Below are positions 1 through 5,224 of a stretch of 5,224 bases of DNA, piece after piece. This stretch comes from an uncultured Atopobium sp. Its GTDB lineage: Bacteria; Actinomycetota; Coriobacteriia; Coriobacteriales; Atopobiaceae. How positions within the stretch are numbered: position 1 is the first letter of the stretch; each line of letters opens with the position of its first letter. The stretch is taken from the NCBI GenBank assembly GCA_946647055.1, contig CAMPCT010000160.1, positions 1 to 5,224 of the forward strand, read 5' to 3'. The notes below the pieces were generated by a model. The model saw nothing but the letters and a program-made list of their open reading frames with translations. It was not told the DNA's origin and searched no databases. Both the position numbers and the translations under genes were made by a program.

Positions 1-1
1 C

Positions 2-203
2 CAGCGGCACCCCAAAGGTCACCTGCTCGTCGTCCACGCCAAGGCGTTCGTGGCAAATCGACACCATGGACCCGAACGAGGCCGACGATGATGCGGTGGT
101 GAGTGCCGTCATTATGGCAGGCAAACAGTCGGAGAGCGTGCGCGAGACGCTGGCACATACCCTCCGACAGGTGACCGGCATCGTCAAGTCGAAACTCATG
201 TGA
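2..203 (+). CDS. 3' end of an unrecognised protein-coding gene, probably frameshifted
   Basis: Only the C-terminal end of this gene is present, and I do not recognise the protein. Its stop codon is TGA at 201-203. From about position 57 the coding frame is the one ending at that stop. It gives an acidic stretch (MDPNEADDDAVVSAVIMAGK, from ATG 66) and a basic helical tail ending VKSKLM, with mostly G/C third positions and AT-richer second positions. In the first 54 bases that frame has an implausible Ser/Arg/Pro-rich translation and GC-rich second positions. The next frame (codons starting at position 2) shows the normal high-low-high GC pattern there and reads HPKGHLLVVHAKAFVA. Removing one A from the AAA run at 55-57 joins the two parts into one protein. 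The alternative is a small separate ORF starting at ATG 66, but I see no ribosome binding site for it. The gene converges on the oxidoreductase, with 60 bp between the two stop codons. Confidence 0.5.
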   Translation, partial: SGTPKVTCSSSTPRRSWQIDTMDPNEADDDAVVSAVIMAGKQSESVRETLAHTLRQVTGIVKSKLM

Positions 204-263
204 TCTCTGCCTGCTTACCCGCACTACATCCCCTCTGTAGGCCACTCACCCCATGGCAACCGC

Positions 264-1328
264 TCAGCCAAAGACGACCCCCACCTGTGCGCGAATCTCG
301 TCCATGACGGCAAGCGACGCCAGCGTGACCTCGCGCGCCTGGGCGGCACCGAGGACGGGCGGCAGCTCGCCACGTATCGATGCCGCGAAGTCGTCAAGCT
401 CCGAGGCGATGTTGTTGGGGGCATCGGGCACGTCGAGTGGCGTCGCGAAGCCCTCGCCCATGCCCCAGTCCCCCGTGATGGCGGCGGGGCGGACGATCTC
501 GACCGAGCGCGGGTCCGACGCCTGGCGGACGAGCAGGGTCGCATTCTCGCCAGCCACCTGCGAGGGGACGTGGTCGTCGAAGGTCTTGCCCCACGAGACG
601 TGCACGCCCTTGTCCTCATAGGCGAGGATGGCCTGGCCGGAGAGGTCGACGCGGTGCGCCGGCTCGGAGACGTCGATGCCCGGGACGTCGACCACGACGC
701 CTGCCGCCTGCACGGAGCTCGGAGCCCCAAAGAGCGCGACGGCGAACTCGACCATGTAGCAGCCGAGGTCCATGAGGGCGCCACCGGCACGACGGGGGTC
801 GAAGCACGAGGCGACGTCACCCCTGCGAAGGCGTGCGACGCGGCCCGAGACCTTGGCGTAGCCAAAGGACGCGGCGCGAACCTGCCCCAGCTCGGGCAGG
901 GCGTCGCGGACCACCTTGAACCCGGGGTCGTGGATGGACCGCATGGCCTCCATGCACACCACGCCCGACTCGGCCGCCGCCTCGAAGAGCTGCGCCGCCT
1001 CGGCGTGCGTGGGCGTGAAGGGCTTCTCGACGAGGACGTGCTTTCCCGCGCGGAGCATCTTGAGCGCGTGCCCGAAGTGGCAGGTGTTGGGGCTCGCGAC
1101 GTAGACCGCCTCCACGTCGGGGCATGCGGCGAGCTCGTCGAGGGAGTCGAAGAGCAGGGTCGCCTCTCCCCCGCCCGCGGCGCGGACCTTCTCGGCATAC
1201 TCTCGCGCGCGCTCGAGGGAGCGCGAGTATGCGCCTACGATGGTCGCGGATCCGGTCCTGGTGACGGCGTCGAGGAAGACCTCGGCTATGTGGCTCGTTC
1301 CAATCGTCGCAAAGCGTACGGGTTCCAT
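264..1328 (-). CDS. Gfo/Idh/MocA-family NAD(P)-dependent oxidoreductase
   Basis: This is a predicted cytoplasmic sugar- or polyol-type dehydrogenase of 354 residues, the usual length for the family, and it looks complete. Numbering is from ATG 1328. The N-terminal Rossmann fold opens with a beta strand and a glycine motif variant, IGTSHIAEVF (9-18), where the family usually has GxGxxA. The LVEKPF motif (99-104) carries the family's conserved EKP lysine (Lys102). The C-terminal sheet domain contains GGALMDLGCY (182-191). Its D-x-G-x-Y arrangement, with Tyr where glucose-fructose oxidoreductase types have His, resembles the dihydrodiol-dehydrogenase-like branch. That family knowledge supports oxidoreductase activity but not a specific substrate. 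Two starts are possible: ATG 1328, 8 nt after a G-rich ribosome binding site, or in-frame GTG 1334, 5 nt after GAGG, which adds two residues. I prefer ATG. The stop is TGA at 266-264. The gene is divergent from the ABC transporter and there is no sign of an operon within the window. Confidence 0.93.
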   Translation of the reverse strand: MEPVRFATIGTSHIAEVFLDAVTRTGSATIVGAYSRSLERAREYAEKVRAAGGGEATLLFDSLDELAACPDVEAVYVASPNTCHFGHALKMLRAGKHVLVEKPFTPTHAEAAQLFEAAAESGVVCMEAMRSIHDPGFKVVRDALPELGQVRAASFGYAKVSGRVARLRRGDVASCFDPRRAGGALMDLGCYMVEFAVALFGAPSSVQAAGVVVDVPGIDVSEPAHRVDLSGQAILAYEDKGVHVSWGKTFDDHVPSQVAGENATLLVRQASDPRSVEIVRPAAITGDWGMGEGFATPLDVPDAPNNIASELDDFAASIRGELPPVLGAAQAREVTLASLAVMDEIRAQVGVVFG

Positions 1329-1336
1329 GGTCACAT

Positions 1337-1345
1337 CCCCCTCTC
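1337..1345 (-). promoter_or_regulatory. Ribosome binding site of the oxidoreductase gene
   Basis: On the - strand the sequence GAGAGGGGG lies just before the gene. The five-G run ends 8 nt before ATG 1328, and the GAGG core (1343-1340) ends 5 nt before the alternative GTG 1334. The site therefore does not decide between the two starts. An ATG at 1336-1334 runs straight into TGA (1333-1331), a start-stop pair overlapping the GTG. Confidence 0.55.
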
Positions 1346-1358
1346 GAGTCGTGGCACG

Positions 1359-1364
1359 ATTCTA
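1359..1364 (-). promoter_or_regulatory. Candidate -10 element for the oxidoreductase gene
   Basis: The - strand reads TAGAAT from 1364 to 1359, five of six matches to the sigma-70-type TATAAT. It would start transcription near 1352 and leave a leader of about 24 nt before ATG 1328. The position where a -35 would lie, around 1382-1387, reads CCTCGC and does not resemble TTGACA. Either an activator is needed or this is not the true promoter. Confidence 0.35.
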
Positions 1365-1365
1365 C

Positions 1366-1380
1366 CCCATGGCTCATGGG
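1366..1380. promoter_or_regulatory. Short inverted repeat, possible operator
   Basis: Perfect 6-bp arms CCCATG (1366-1371) and CATGGG (1375-1380) flank a GCT centre. The element sits directly upstream of the candidate -10 of the oxidoreductase gene, in what would be its spacer. A protein bound there could block that promoter. The arms are short enough for chance in GC-rich DNA, so this is a suggestion only. Confidence 0.25.
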
Positions 1381-1423
1381 AGCGAGGGGTTACGGCGCAG
1401 GCCATCCTTCTCACTTTTCCAAG

Positions 1424-1461
1424 AATGTGAGCAACGCCCGCGCACATTTGTGCAGCTGTGC
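1424..1461. promoter_or_regulatory. Cluster of TGTG/CACA inverted and direct repeats, possible operator
   Basis: The arms AATGTGAGC (1424-1432) and GCGCACATT (1440-1448) are inverted repeats with one mismatch and a 7-nt spacer. The second arm overlaps a smaller perfect palindrome, GCACA-TT-TGTGC (1442-1453). TGTGC then recurs as a direct repeat at 1457-1461, eight bases after its copy at 1449. The cluster is midway between the two divergent genes and upstream of both candidate promoters, where a shared regulator could bind. The half-site recalls the TGTGA word of CRP/FNR-type sites, but the spacing differs from the canonical TGTGA-N6-TCACA. No regulator gene is in the window. Confidence 0.35.
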
Positions 1462-1493
1462 TGTTATCGGCCCCCCAACAGGCGTTTTGTCGC

Positions 1494-1521
1494 TTTGCGA
1501 GCAATTCCGAGGGTAGATAAT
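1494..1521 (+). promoter_or_regulatory. Candidate promoter of the ABC transporter gene
   Basis: GATAAT at 1516-1521 matches five of six bases of TATAAT and lies in a locally AT-richer stretch. Possible -35 hexamers are TTTGCG (1494-1499, 16-bp spacer) or TTGCGA (1495-1500, 15-bp spacer), both weak against TTGACA. Transcription would start near 1528, giving a leader of about 34 nt that includes the ribosome binding site. Confidence 0.4.
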
Positions 1522-1546
1522 CAGACGTCATCCCCTCGAGAGAGTC

Positions 1547-1554
1547 GGCGGTGA
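1547..1554 (+). promoter_or_regulatory. Ribosome binding site of the ABC transporter gene
   Basis: GGCGGTGA matches the anti-Shine-Dalgarno complement GGAGGTGA at all but one base. It ends 7 nt before ATG 1562, which supports that start codon. The protein also begins there in the normal way for an ABC ATPase, with a first beta strand reading [11 protein letters not shown]. Confidence 0.65.
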
Positions 1555-1561
1555 ACCCACC

Positions 1562-4500
1562 ATGATCGAGATTCGCAACATAGCCAAGTCCTACCGCACG
1601 GGCGACTTCGTCCAACGGGCGCTCGACGACGTCTCCATCACCTTCCGCGACAACGAGTTCGTGGCCGTCCTTGGCCCCTCGGGCTCGGGCAAGACCACGA
1701 TGCTCAACGTCCTCGGCGGCCTCGACCACGCAGACTCGGGCGACCTCGTCATCAACGGCACCTCCACGGCGCACTACCGCGACAGCGACTGGGACACCTA
1801 CCGCAACCACCGCATCGGCTTCATCTTCCAGAGCTACAACCTCATCCCCCACCAGACCATCCTCTCCAACGTCGAGCTCGCCCTCACGCTCGCCGGCATC
1901 GGCAGCTCGGAGCGCAAGGGGCGCGCACGGGAGGCGCTTGGCCGCGTGGGCCTCGCCGAGCACGTCGACAAGCTCCCCAGCCAGCTCTCGGGCGGGCAGA
2001 TGCAGCGCGTCGCCATCGCACGCGCCCTCGTGAACGACCCCGACATCCTCCTCGCCGACGAGCCCACCGGTGCGCTCGACACCGAGACGGGACTCCAGGT
2101 CATGGACCTGCTCAAGGAGATTGCCGAGGAGCGCCTGGTGGTCATGGTCACCCACAACCCCGAGCTCGCCGAGCAGTACGCGACCCGCATCGTGCGCCTG
2201 GCCGACGGGCGCATCATCGACGACAGCGACCCCTACGAGCCCACGGACGAGGAGGTCGCCTTCCTGAGGTCGTCCGAGGGGCCCCAGAGGCGCGCGTCCA
2301 TGTCGTTCCTCACCGCGCTCGCCCTCTCGTTCAACAACCTCATGACCAAGAAGGGCCGCACCTTCCTCACCGCCTTCGCCGGCTCCATCGGCATCATCGG
2401 CATCGCCGCCATCCTCGCCCTCTCCAACGGCGTCAACGACCACATCGCCCGGACCGAGGAGGAGGCCATGTCGTCCTACCCCCTCTCCATCAGCGAGTCG
2501 GCGGCCAACTTCGCGTCGCTCATGGTCGCCTCGATGGACGAGGACTCGACCATCGGCGCCGCGTTCTGGGAGGACCCCTCGCGCACGCCCGCCGGGACCG
2601 ACCTCATCCCCGAGACCACCATCGTCTCCGACATGTTCGCCCACATCGACTCCAACGACCTCACGAGCTTCAAGGCGTTCCTCGAGAGCGGCGAGAGCGG
2701 CATCGAGCCGCACGTCAACGACATCGTCTACAACTACGGAATCTACCCGCGCTTCTTCAGGTCGGACACGTCCGATGGCATCGTCGAGCTCGGCGCGTCG
2801 TTCTCCTCGGGCGGCATGAGCTCGATGATGAGCGCCCTCTCGAGCCTGGGCATGAGCGGAAACGGGTCGACGTCCTTCACGGAGATGCTCAACAACCGCG
2901 AGCTGCTCGAGAGCCAGTACGACGTCATCGCCGGTCGCTGGCCCAACAGCTACGACGAGGTCGTGCTGGTGCTCTCCTCGCGTGGGCGCCTCACCGACTT
3001 CACCCTCTATGACCTGGGCATCCTCGACCCCAAGGAGTTCCAGGAGATCGTCGAGTCGGTCGCGAGCGAGGAGGAGTACACCATCCCCGACACCACCGTC
3101 GAGCTCACCTACGACGACGCGCTCGGCCTGACCTTCCGTGCCGTGGTTCCCGCCGAGTGCTATCGCCTCTCCGAGACGGGGGACGCCTGGACCAACATGT
3201 CCGACGACGAGGCGTTCATGCGCGACGTCCTCGAAAACTCGGTCGAGCTGCACGTCGTGGGCGTCATCAGGCCCAGCGAGACGACCGACAGCCCCACCAT
3301 GAGCGAGGGCATTGCCTACACCCATGAGCTCACCGAGGAGCTCATCCGTCGTGCGAACGAGACCGAGATCGTCCGCCAGCAGCTGGCGGACCCCGATGTC
3401 GACGTGTTCACCGGCGAGACCTTCGAGTCCCTGCGCGACGGCACGGCGGATGCCTTCCAGATGGACGACCTCTTCACGGTCGACGAGGAGGCCATGCAGA
3501 ACGCCTTCTCCTTCGACACCTCCTCGCTCTCCGGCCTGGGCAACCTCGACCTCTCGGGTATGGACTTCTCCGGCATGGACCTGTCGGGGCTCGACCTCTC
3601 CGGCATGGACCTCTCGGGGCTCGACCTCTCTGGCATGGACCTCTCTGGCATGGACCTGGGAATCGACCCCAGCTCGATCTCGATCGACCCGAGCGCGGCC
3701 AGCCAGGTCTTCAGCGACGAGGCCATGAGGCAGATCATGGCAGGCGCCCCCCAGCCCAACATGGAGGAGTTCCTCCAGAAGGTCATCGAGAAGCTGGGGC
3801 TTCCCCTTCCGGACGAGGGCGAGAATCCCGACGACCCCTCTGGCGACGAGCCCAGCGAGTTCCCCATCGACCAGTACCTCACCGAGGAGCAGATCGCCGC
3901 GGTCACTGAGGCAGCGAGCAGGCTCTCCGCTGGCTTCATCACCTGGGTCGTCACGCCTGTCGAGCAGGGCGGCCACGGCGGCACCATCGCCGACCTCTCG
4001 GGCGACGACTCGGCCGCGCTCATGCAGGAATACCTCATGACGCCCGGTGCCCAGGCCATCATCGCAAGCTCCGCCGAGTCGCTGCAGGAGAGCTTTGGCG
4101 ATATGGGCGAGCAGGTGGGCCAGGCGGCCCAGGAGGCGGTCACCGAGGTCATCTCCGACTACATGCAGAACCAGTTCGCGCCCTACCTCGCAGACGCCAT
4201 GGGCCAGCTCATGAGCCAGGCGGCGCAGGCCATGACCGAGCAGATGGCCCAGGCACTCTCGACGCAGGTCATGGGGGCCATCGGAGCGCAGGTGGCCCAG
4301 CAGATGCAGTCGCAGATGGCGGCCATGTCGGGGCAGGTCTCTCAGCAGCTCCAGCAGCAGATGACGGCCGTGATGACCCAACTGTCCACGCAGATCGCGG
4401 AGACCATCTCCTCGCAGCTGGGCTCGCAGATGTCCCAGCTCTCGAGCGCCCTCGAGGACGCCTTCTCGTTCGACTCGGACGCCTTCGCCGATGCCATCCA

Positions 4501-5185
4501 GTTCAACATGGACGCGGACGACCTCACCTCGCTGCTGACCAACTACGCGCAGGCAGGCCAGCTCACCTACGACAACAACCTCATCAAGCTCGGGTATGCC
4601 GACTTCGACCGCCCGCGCTCCATCGACATCTACCCCGTGAGCTTCGACGACAAGGAGGCCGTCCTCGACATCATCGACACGTACAACGAGCGGATGGTGT
4701 CCGAGGGCCACGACGAGCAGAAGATCACCTACACCGACATCATGGGCGCCCTGCTCTCGAGCGTCTCTGACATCGTCAACACGATCTCGACCGTGCTCAT
4801 CGCGTTCGTCTCGATCTCGCTCGTGGTGAGCTCCATCATGATCGGCATCATCACCTACATCAGCGTGCTGGAGCGCAAGAAGGAGATCGGCATCCTGCGC
4901 GCGATGGGTGCCAGCAAGGGCAACGTCGCCAACGTCTTCAATGCGGAGACCTTCATCGAGGGCCTCATCGCGGGCATCTTCGCCATCGCGGTGGTCCTCG
5001 CCGCGTCGGTCCCCGTGAACGCCTACATCCTCGAGACGCGCAACGTCCCCAACATCATGCAGCTGCCCGCGCGGGAGGCGCTCATCCTCATCGGCATCTC
5101 GGTGGGGTTGACGGTGCTGGCAGGCCTCATCCCATCGAGCGCCGCGAGCCGACGCGACCCCGTCGAGGCGCTGCGCAGCGAGTAA
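1562..5185 (+). CDS. MacB/FtsX-type ABC transporter, ATPase-permease fusion with giant extracytoplasmic domain
   Basis: The 1207-residue membrane protein joins an ATPase and a permease in MacB order. The ATPase (about 1-225) has Walker A GPSGSGKT (38-45), Q-loop Gln90, signature LSGGQ (142-146), Walker B ILLADEP (162-168), D-loop ALD (171-173) and His198, so it should hydrolyse ATP. A linker leads to [10 protein letters not shown] (247-256), which looks like the start of a formerly separate permease, then TM1 (about 268-288). Residues 290-1070 should lie outside the membrane. TM2 (about 1072-1098) is followed by the family signature [19 protein letters not shown] (1100-1118), then TM3 (about 1130-1153), TM4 (about 1172-1191) and a DPVEALR tail. 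Known relatives couple ATP hydrolysis to conformational work on extracytoplasmic substrates, such as peptide or antibiotic export or control of wall enzymes. The substrate here is unknown. The outer domain is several times MacB's (roughly 200 residues) and holds pentapeptide-like repeats (662-700), an acidic Pro/Asp/Glu linker (about 750-770) and a Gln/Met-rich helical region (about 845-962). Cys533 is the only cysteine. The start is ATG with a good ribosome binding site and the stop is TAA. Confidence 0.96.
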   Translation: MIEIRNIAKSYRTGDFVQRALDDVSITFRDNEFVAVLGPSGSGKTTMLNVLGGLDHADSGDLVINGTSTAHYRDSDWDTYRNHRIGFIFQSYNLIPHQTILSNVELALTLAGIGSSERKGRAREALGRVGLAEHVDKLPSQLSGGQMQRVAIARALVNDPDILLADEPTGALDTETGLQVMDLLKEIAEERLVVMVTHNPELAEQYATRIVRLADGRIIDDSDPYEPTDEEVAFLRSSEGPQRRASMSFLTALALSFNNLMTKKGRTFLTAFAGSIGIIGIAAILALSNGVNDHIARTEEEAMSSYPLSISESAANFASLMVASMDEDSTIGAAFWEDPSRTPAGTDLIPETTIVSDMFAHIDSNDLTSFKAFLESGESGIEPHVNDIVYNYGIYPRFFRSDTSDGIVELGASFSSGGMSSMMSALSSLGMSGNGSTSFTEMLNNRELLESQYDVIAGRWPNSYDEVVLVLSSRGRLTDFTLYDLGILDPKEFQEIVESVASEEEYTIPDTTVELTYDDALGLTFRAVVPAECYRLSETGDAWTNMSDDEAFMRDVLENSVELHVVGVIRPSETTDSPTMSEGIAYTHELTEELIRRANETEIVRQQLADPDVDVFTGETFESLRDGTADAFQMDDLFTVDEEAMQNAFSFDTSSLSGLGNLDLSGMDFSGMDLSGLDLSGMDLSGLDLSGMDLSGMDLGIDPSSISIDPSAASQVFSDEAMRQIMAGAPQPNMEEFLQKVIEKLGLPLPDEGENPDDPSGDEPSEFPIDQYLTEEQIAAVTEAASRLSAGFITWVVTPVEQGGHGGTIADLSGDDSAALMQEYLMTPGAQAIIASSAESLQESFGDMGEQVGQAAQEAVTEVISDYMQNQFAPYLADAMGQLMSQAAQAMTEQMAQALSTQVMGAIGAQVAQQMQSQMAAMSGQVSQQLQQQMTAVMTQLSTQIAETISSQLGSQMSQLSSALEDAFSFDSDAFADAIQFNMDADDLTSLLTNYAQAGQLTYDNNLIKLGYADFDRPRSIDIYPVSFDDKEAVLDIIDTYNERMVSEGHDEQKITYTDIMGALLSSVSDIVNTISTVLIAFVSISLVVSSIMIGIITYISVLERKKEIGILRAMGASKGNVANVFNAETFIEGLIAGIFAIAVVLAASVPVNAYILETRNVPNIMQLPAREALILIGISVGLTVLAGLIPSSAASRRDPVEALRSE
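3545..3661 (+). repeat. Pentapeptide-like repeats in the transporter, with a 30-bp tandem duplication
   Basis: Residues 662-700 of the transporter are seven consecutive five-residue units of the form (M/L)-D-(L/F)-S-G plus a degenerate MDLG. They fit the pentapeptide-repeat pattern A(D/N)LXX at the D and L/F positions, but with Met or Leu in place of Ala. In known pentapeptide proteins four units make one turn of a right-handed beta helix, so eight would make about two turns. In the DNA, 3571-3600 and 3601-3630 are 30-bp tandem copies differing at one base (G3583 versus C3613), a synonymous Leu change. Two further 15-bp copies follow at 3631-3645 and 3646-3660. The repeat is in frame and keeps the gene open. 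Confidence 0.85.
4094..4447 (+). other. Region encoding a Gln/Met/Ala-rich, probably coiled-coil segment
   Basis: Residues 845-962 of the transporter are strongly helix-favouring and low in complexity, with about 27 Gln and 12 Met. Residues 894-946 (bases 4241-4399) contain no charged residue at all. Hydrophobic residues recur every three or four positions, as in an amphipathic helix or coiled coil with polar uncharged faces. The segment lies between the acidic linker and the membrane-proximal end of the outer domain. It is an insertion relative to ordinary MacB-type permeases. Long extracytoplasmic coiled coils also occur in YhgE/Pip-type membrane proteins, but I cannot show homology. Confidence 0.6.
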
Positions 5186-5191
5186 CAGCCA

Positions 5192-5224
5192 TTGTCCAAA
5201 AAGGGAGTATCCCCTAGTGGACAA
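5192..5224. repeat. 33-bp imperfect palindrome after the transporter gene
   Basis: Outer 7-bp arms TTGTCCA (5192-5198) and TGGACAA (5218-5224) are perfectly complementary. Inside them GGGA (5203-5206) and TCCC (5210-5213) form a second short stem with a GTA loop, and the rest is mostly unpaired. The element begins 7 nt after the TAA stop. It could be a transcription terminator stem, an operator for a downstream gene, or a copy of a dispersed intergenic repeat. The window ends at its last base, so a following T run cannot be seen. Confidence 0.55.

Noticed and set aside
224..240. Hairpin CTACA/TGTAG between the two convergent genes, as a shared terminator
   Set aside because: The stem is only 5 bp with a 7-nt loop and no T run on either side, so it does not support a terminator call.
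224..1430. Long overlapping frames on both strands across the oxidoreductase gene (224-1198 on -, 570-1430 on +, and shorter ones)
   Set aside because: Their translations are Arg/Ser/Pro- or Asp/Val/Gly-rich without recognisable motifs. The frame at 264-1328 has the complete family motifs and accounts for the region.
2300..2333. A separate permease gene starting at ATG 2300 (residue 247), as in two-gene ATPase plus permease systems
   Set aside because: The ATPase frame continues without a stop into the permease and there is no clear ribosome binding site before this ATG, so a fused protein is the simpler reading.
1331..5224. A single open frame of nearly 3.9 kb on the - strand, antisense to the whole transporter gene and open at the window edge
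   Set aside because: Its translation is a monotonous Val/Asp/Glu/Gly/Leu/Arg/His mixture with no domain, it crosses the control region, and it lacks stops because the sense strand has strongly GC-biased third positions. It is a composition shadow.
5203..5224. CsoR-type copper operator within the downstream palindrome, suggested by its C-rich and G-rich arms
   Set aside because: The G/C tracts are short and the symmetry axis does not fit a paired C-tract/G-tract operator, so a metal-sensor site would be guesswork.

Overview
This 5.2 kb, GC-rich window (G or C at most third codon positions) comes from a bacterial chromosome. The proteins and base composition suggest a high-GC Gram-positive host, possibly a Coriobacteriia member such as Olsenella or Atopobium. 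That assignment rests on the look of the large transporter and on composition, not on a marker gene.

Layout, left to right. (1) Positions 2-203 are the 3' end of an unrecognised + strand gene, with signs of a one-base frameshift at an AAA run near 55-57. (2) Positions 204-263 separate two convergent genes and hold no convincing terminator. (3) A complete Gfo/Idh/MocA-family NAD(P)-dependent oxidoreductase lies on the - strand (264-1328, or 1334 with an alternative GTG start). (4) Positions 1335-1561 are a 227-bp divergent control region with one candidate promoter for each flanking gene, two candidate inverted-repeat operators and a cluster of TGTG/CACA words. (5) A 1207-residue ABC transporter fills 1562-5185. 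It is a fusion in MacB order: ATPase, TM1, very large extracytoplasmic domain, TM2-TM4. (6) A 33-bp imperfect palindrome starts 7 nt after the transporter stop codon and runs to the last base of the window.

The most unusual content is inside the transporter. About 780 residues separate TM1 and TM2. They carry eight pentapeptide-like repeats, encoded partly by a nearly perfect 30-bp tandem duplication, followed by a Gln/Met/Ala-rich helical segment with 53 consecutive uncharged residues. The oxidoreductase and transporter are divergent and may share control sites, but nothing in their sequences ties them to one pathway. I see no RNA gene, CRISPR array, insertion sequence or prophage gene.
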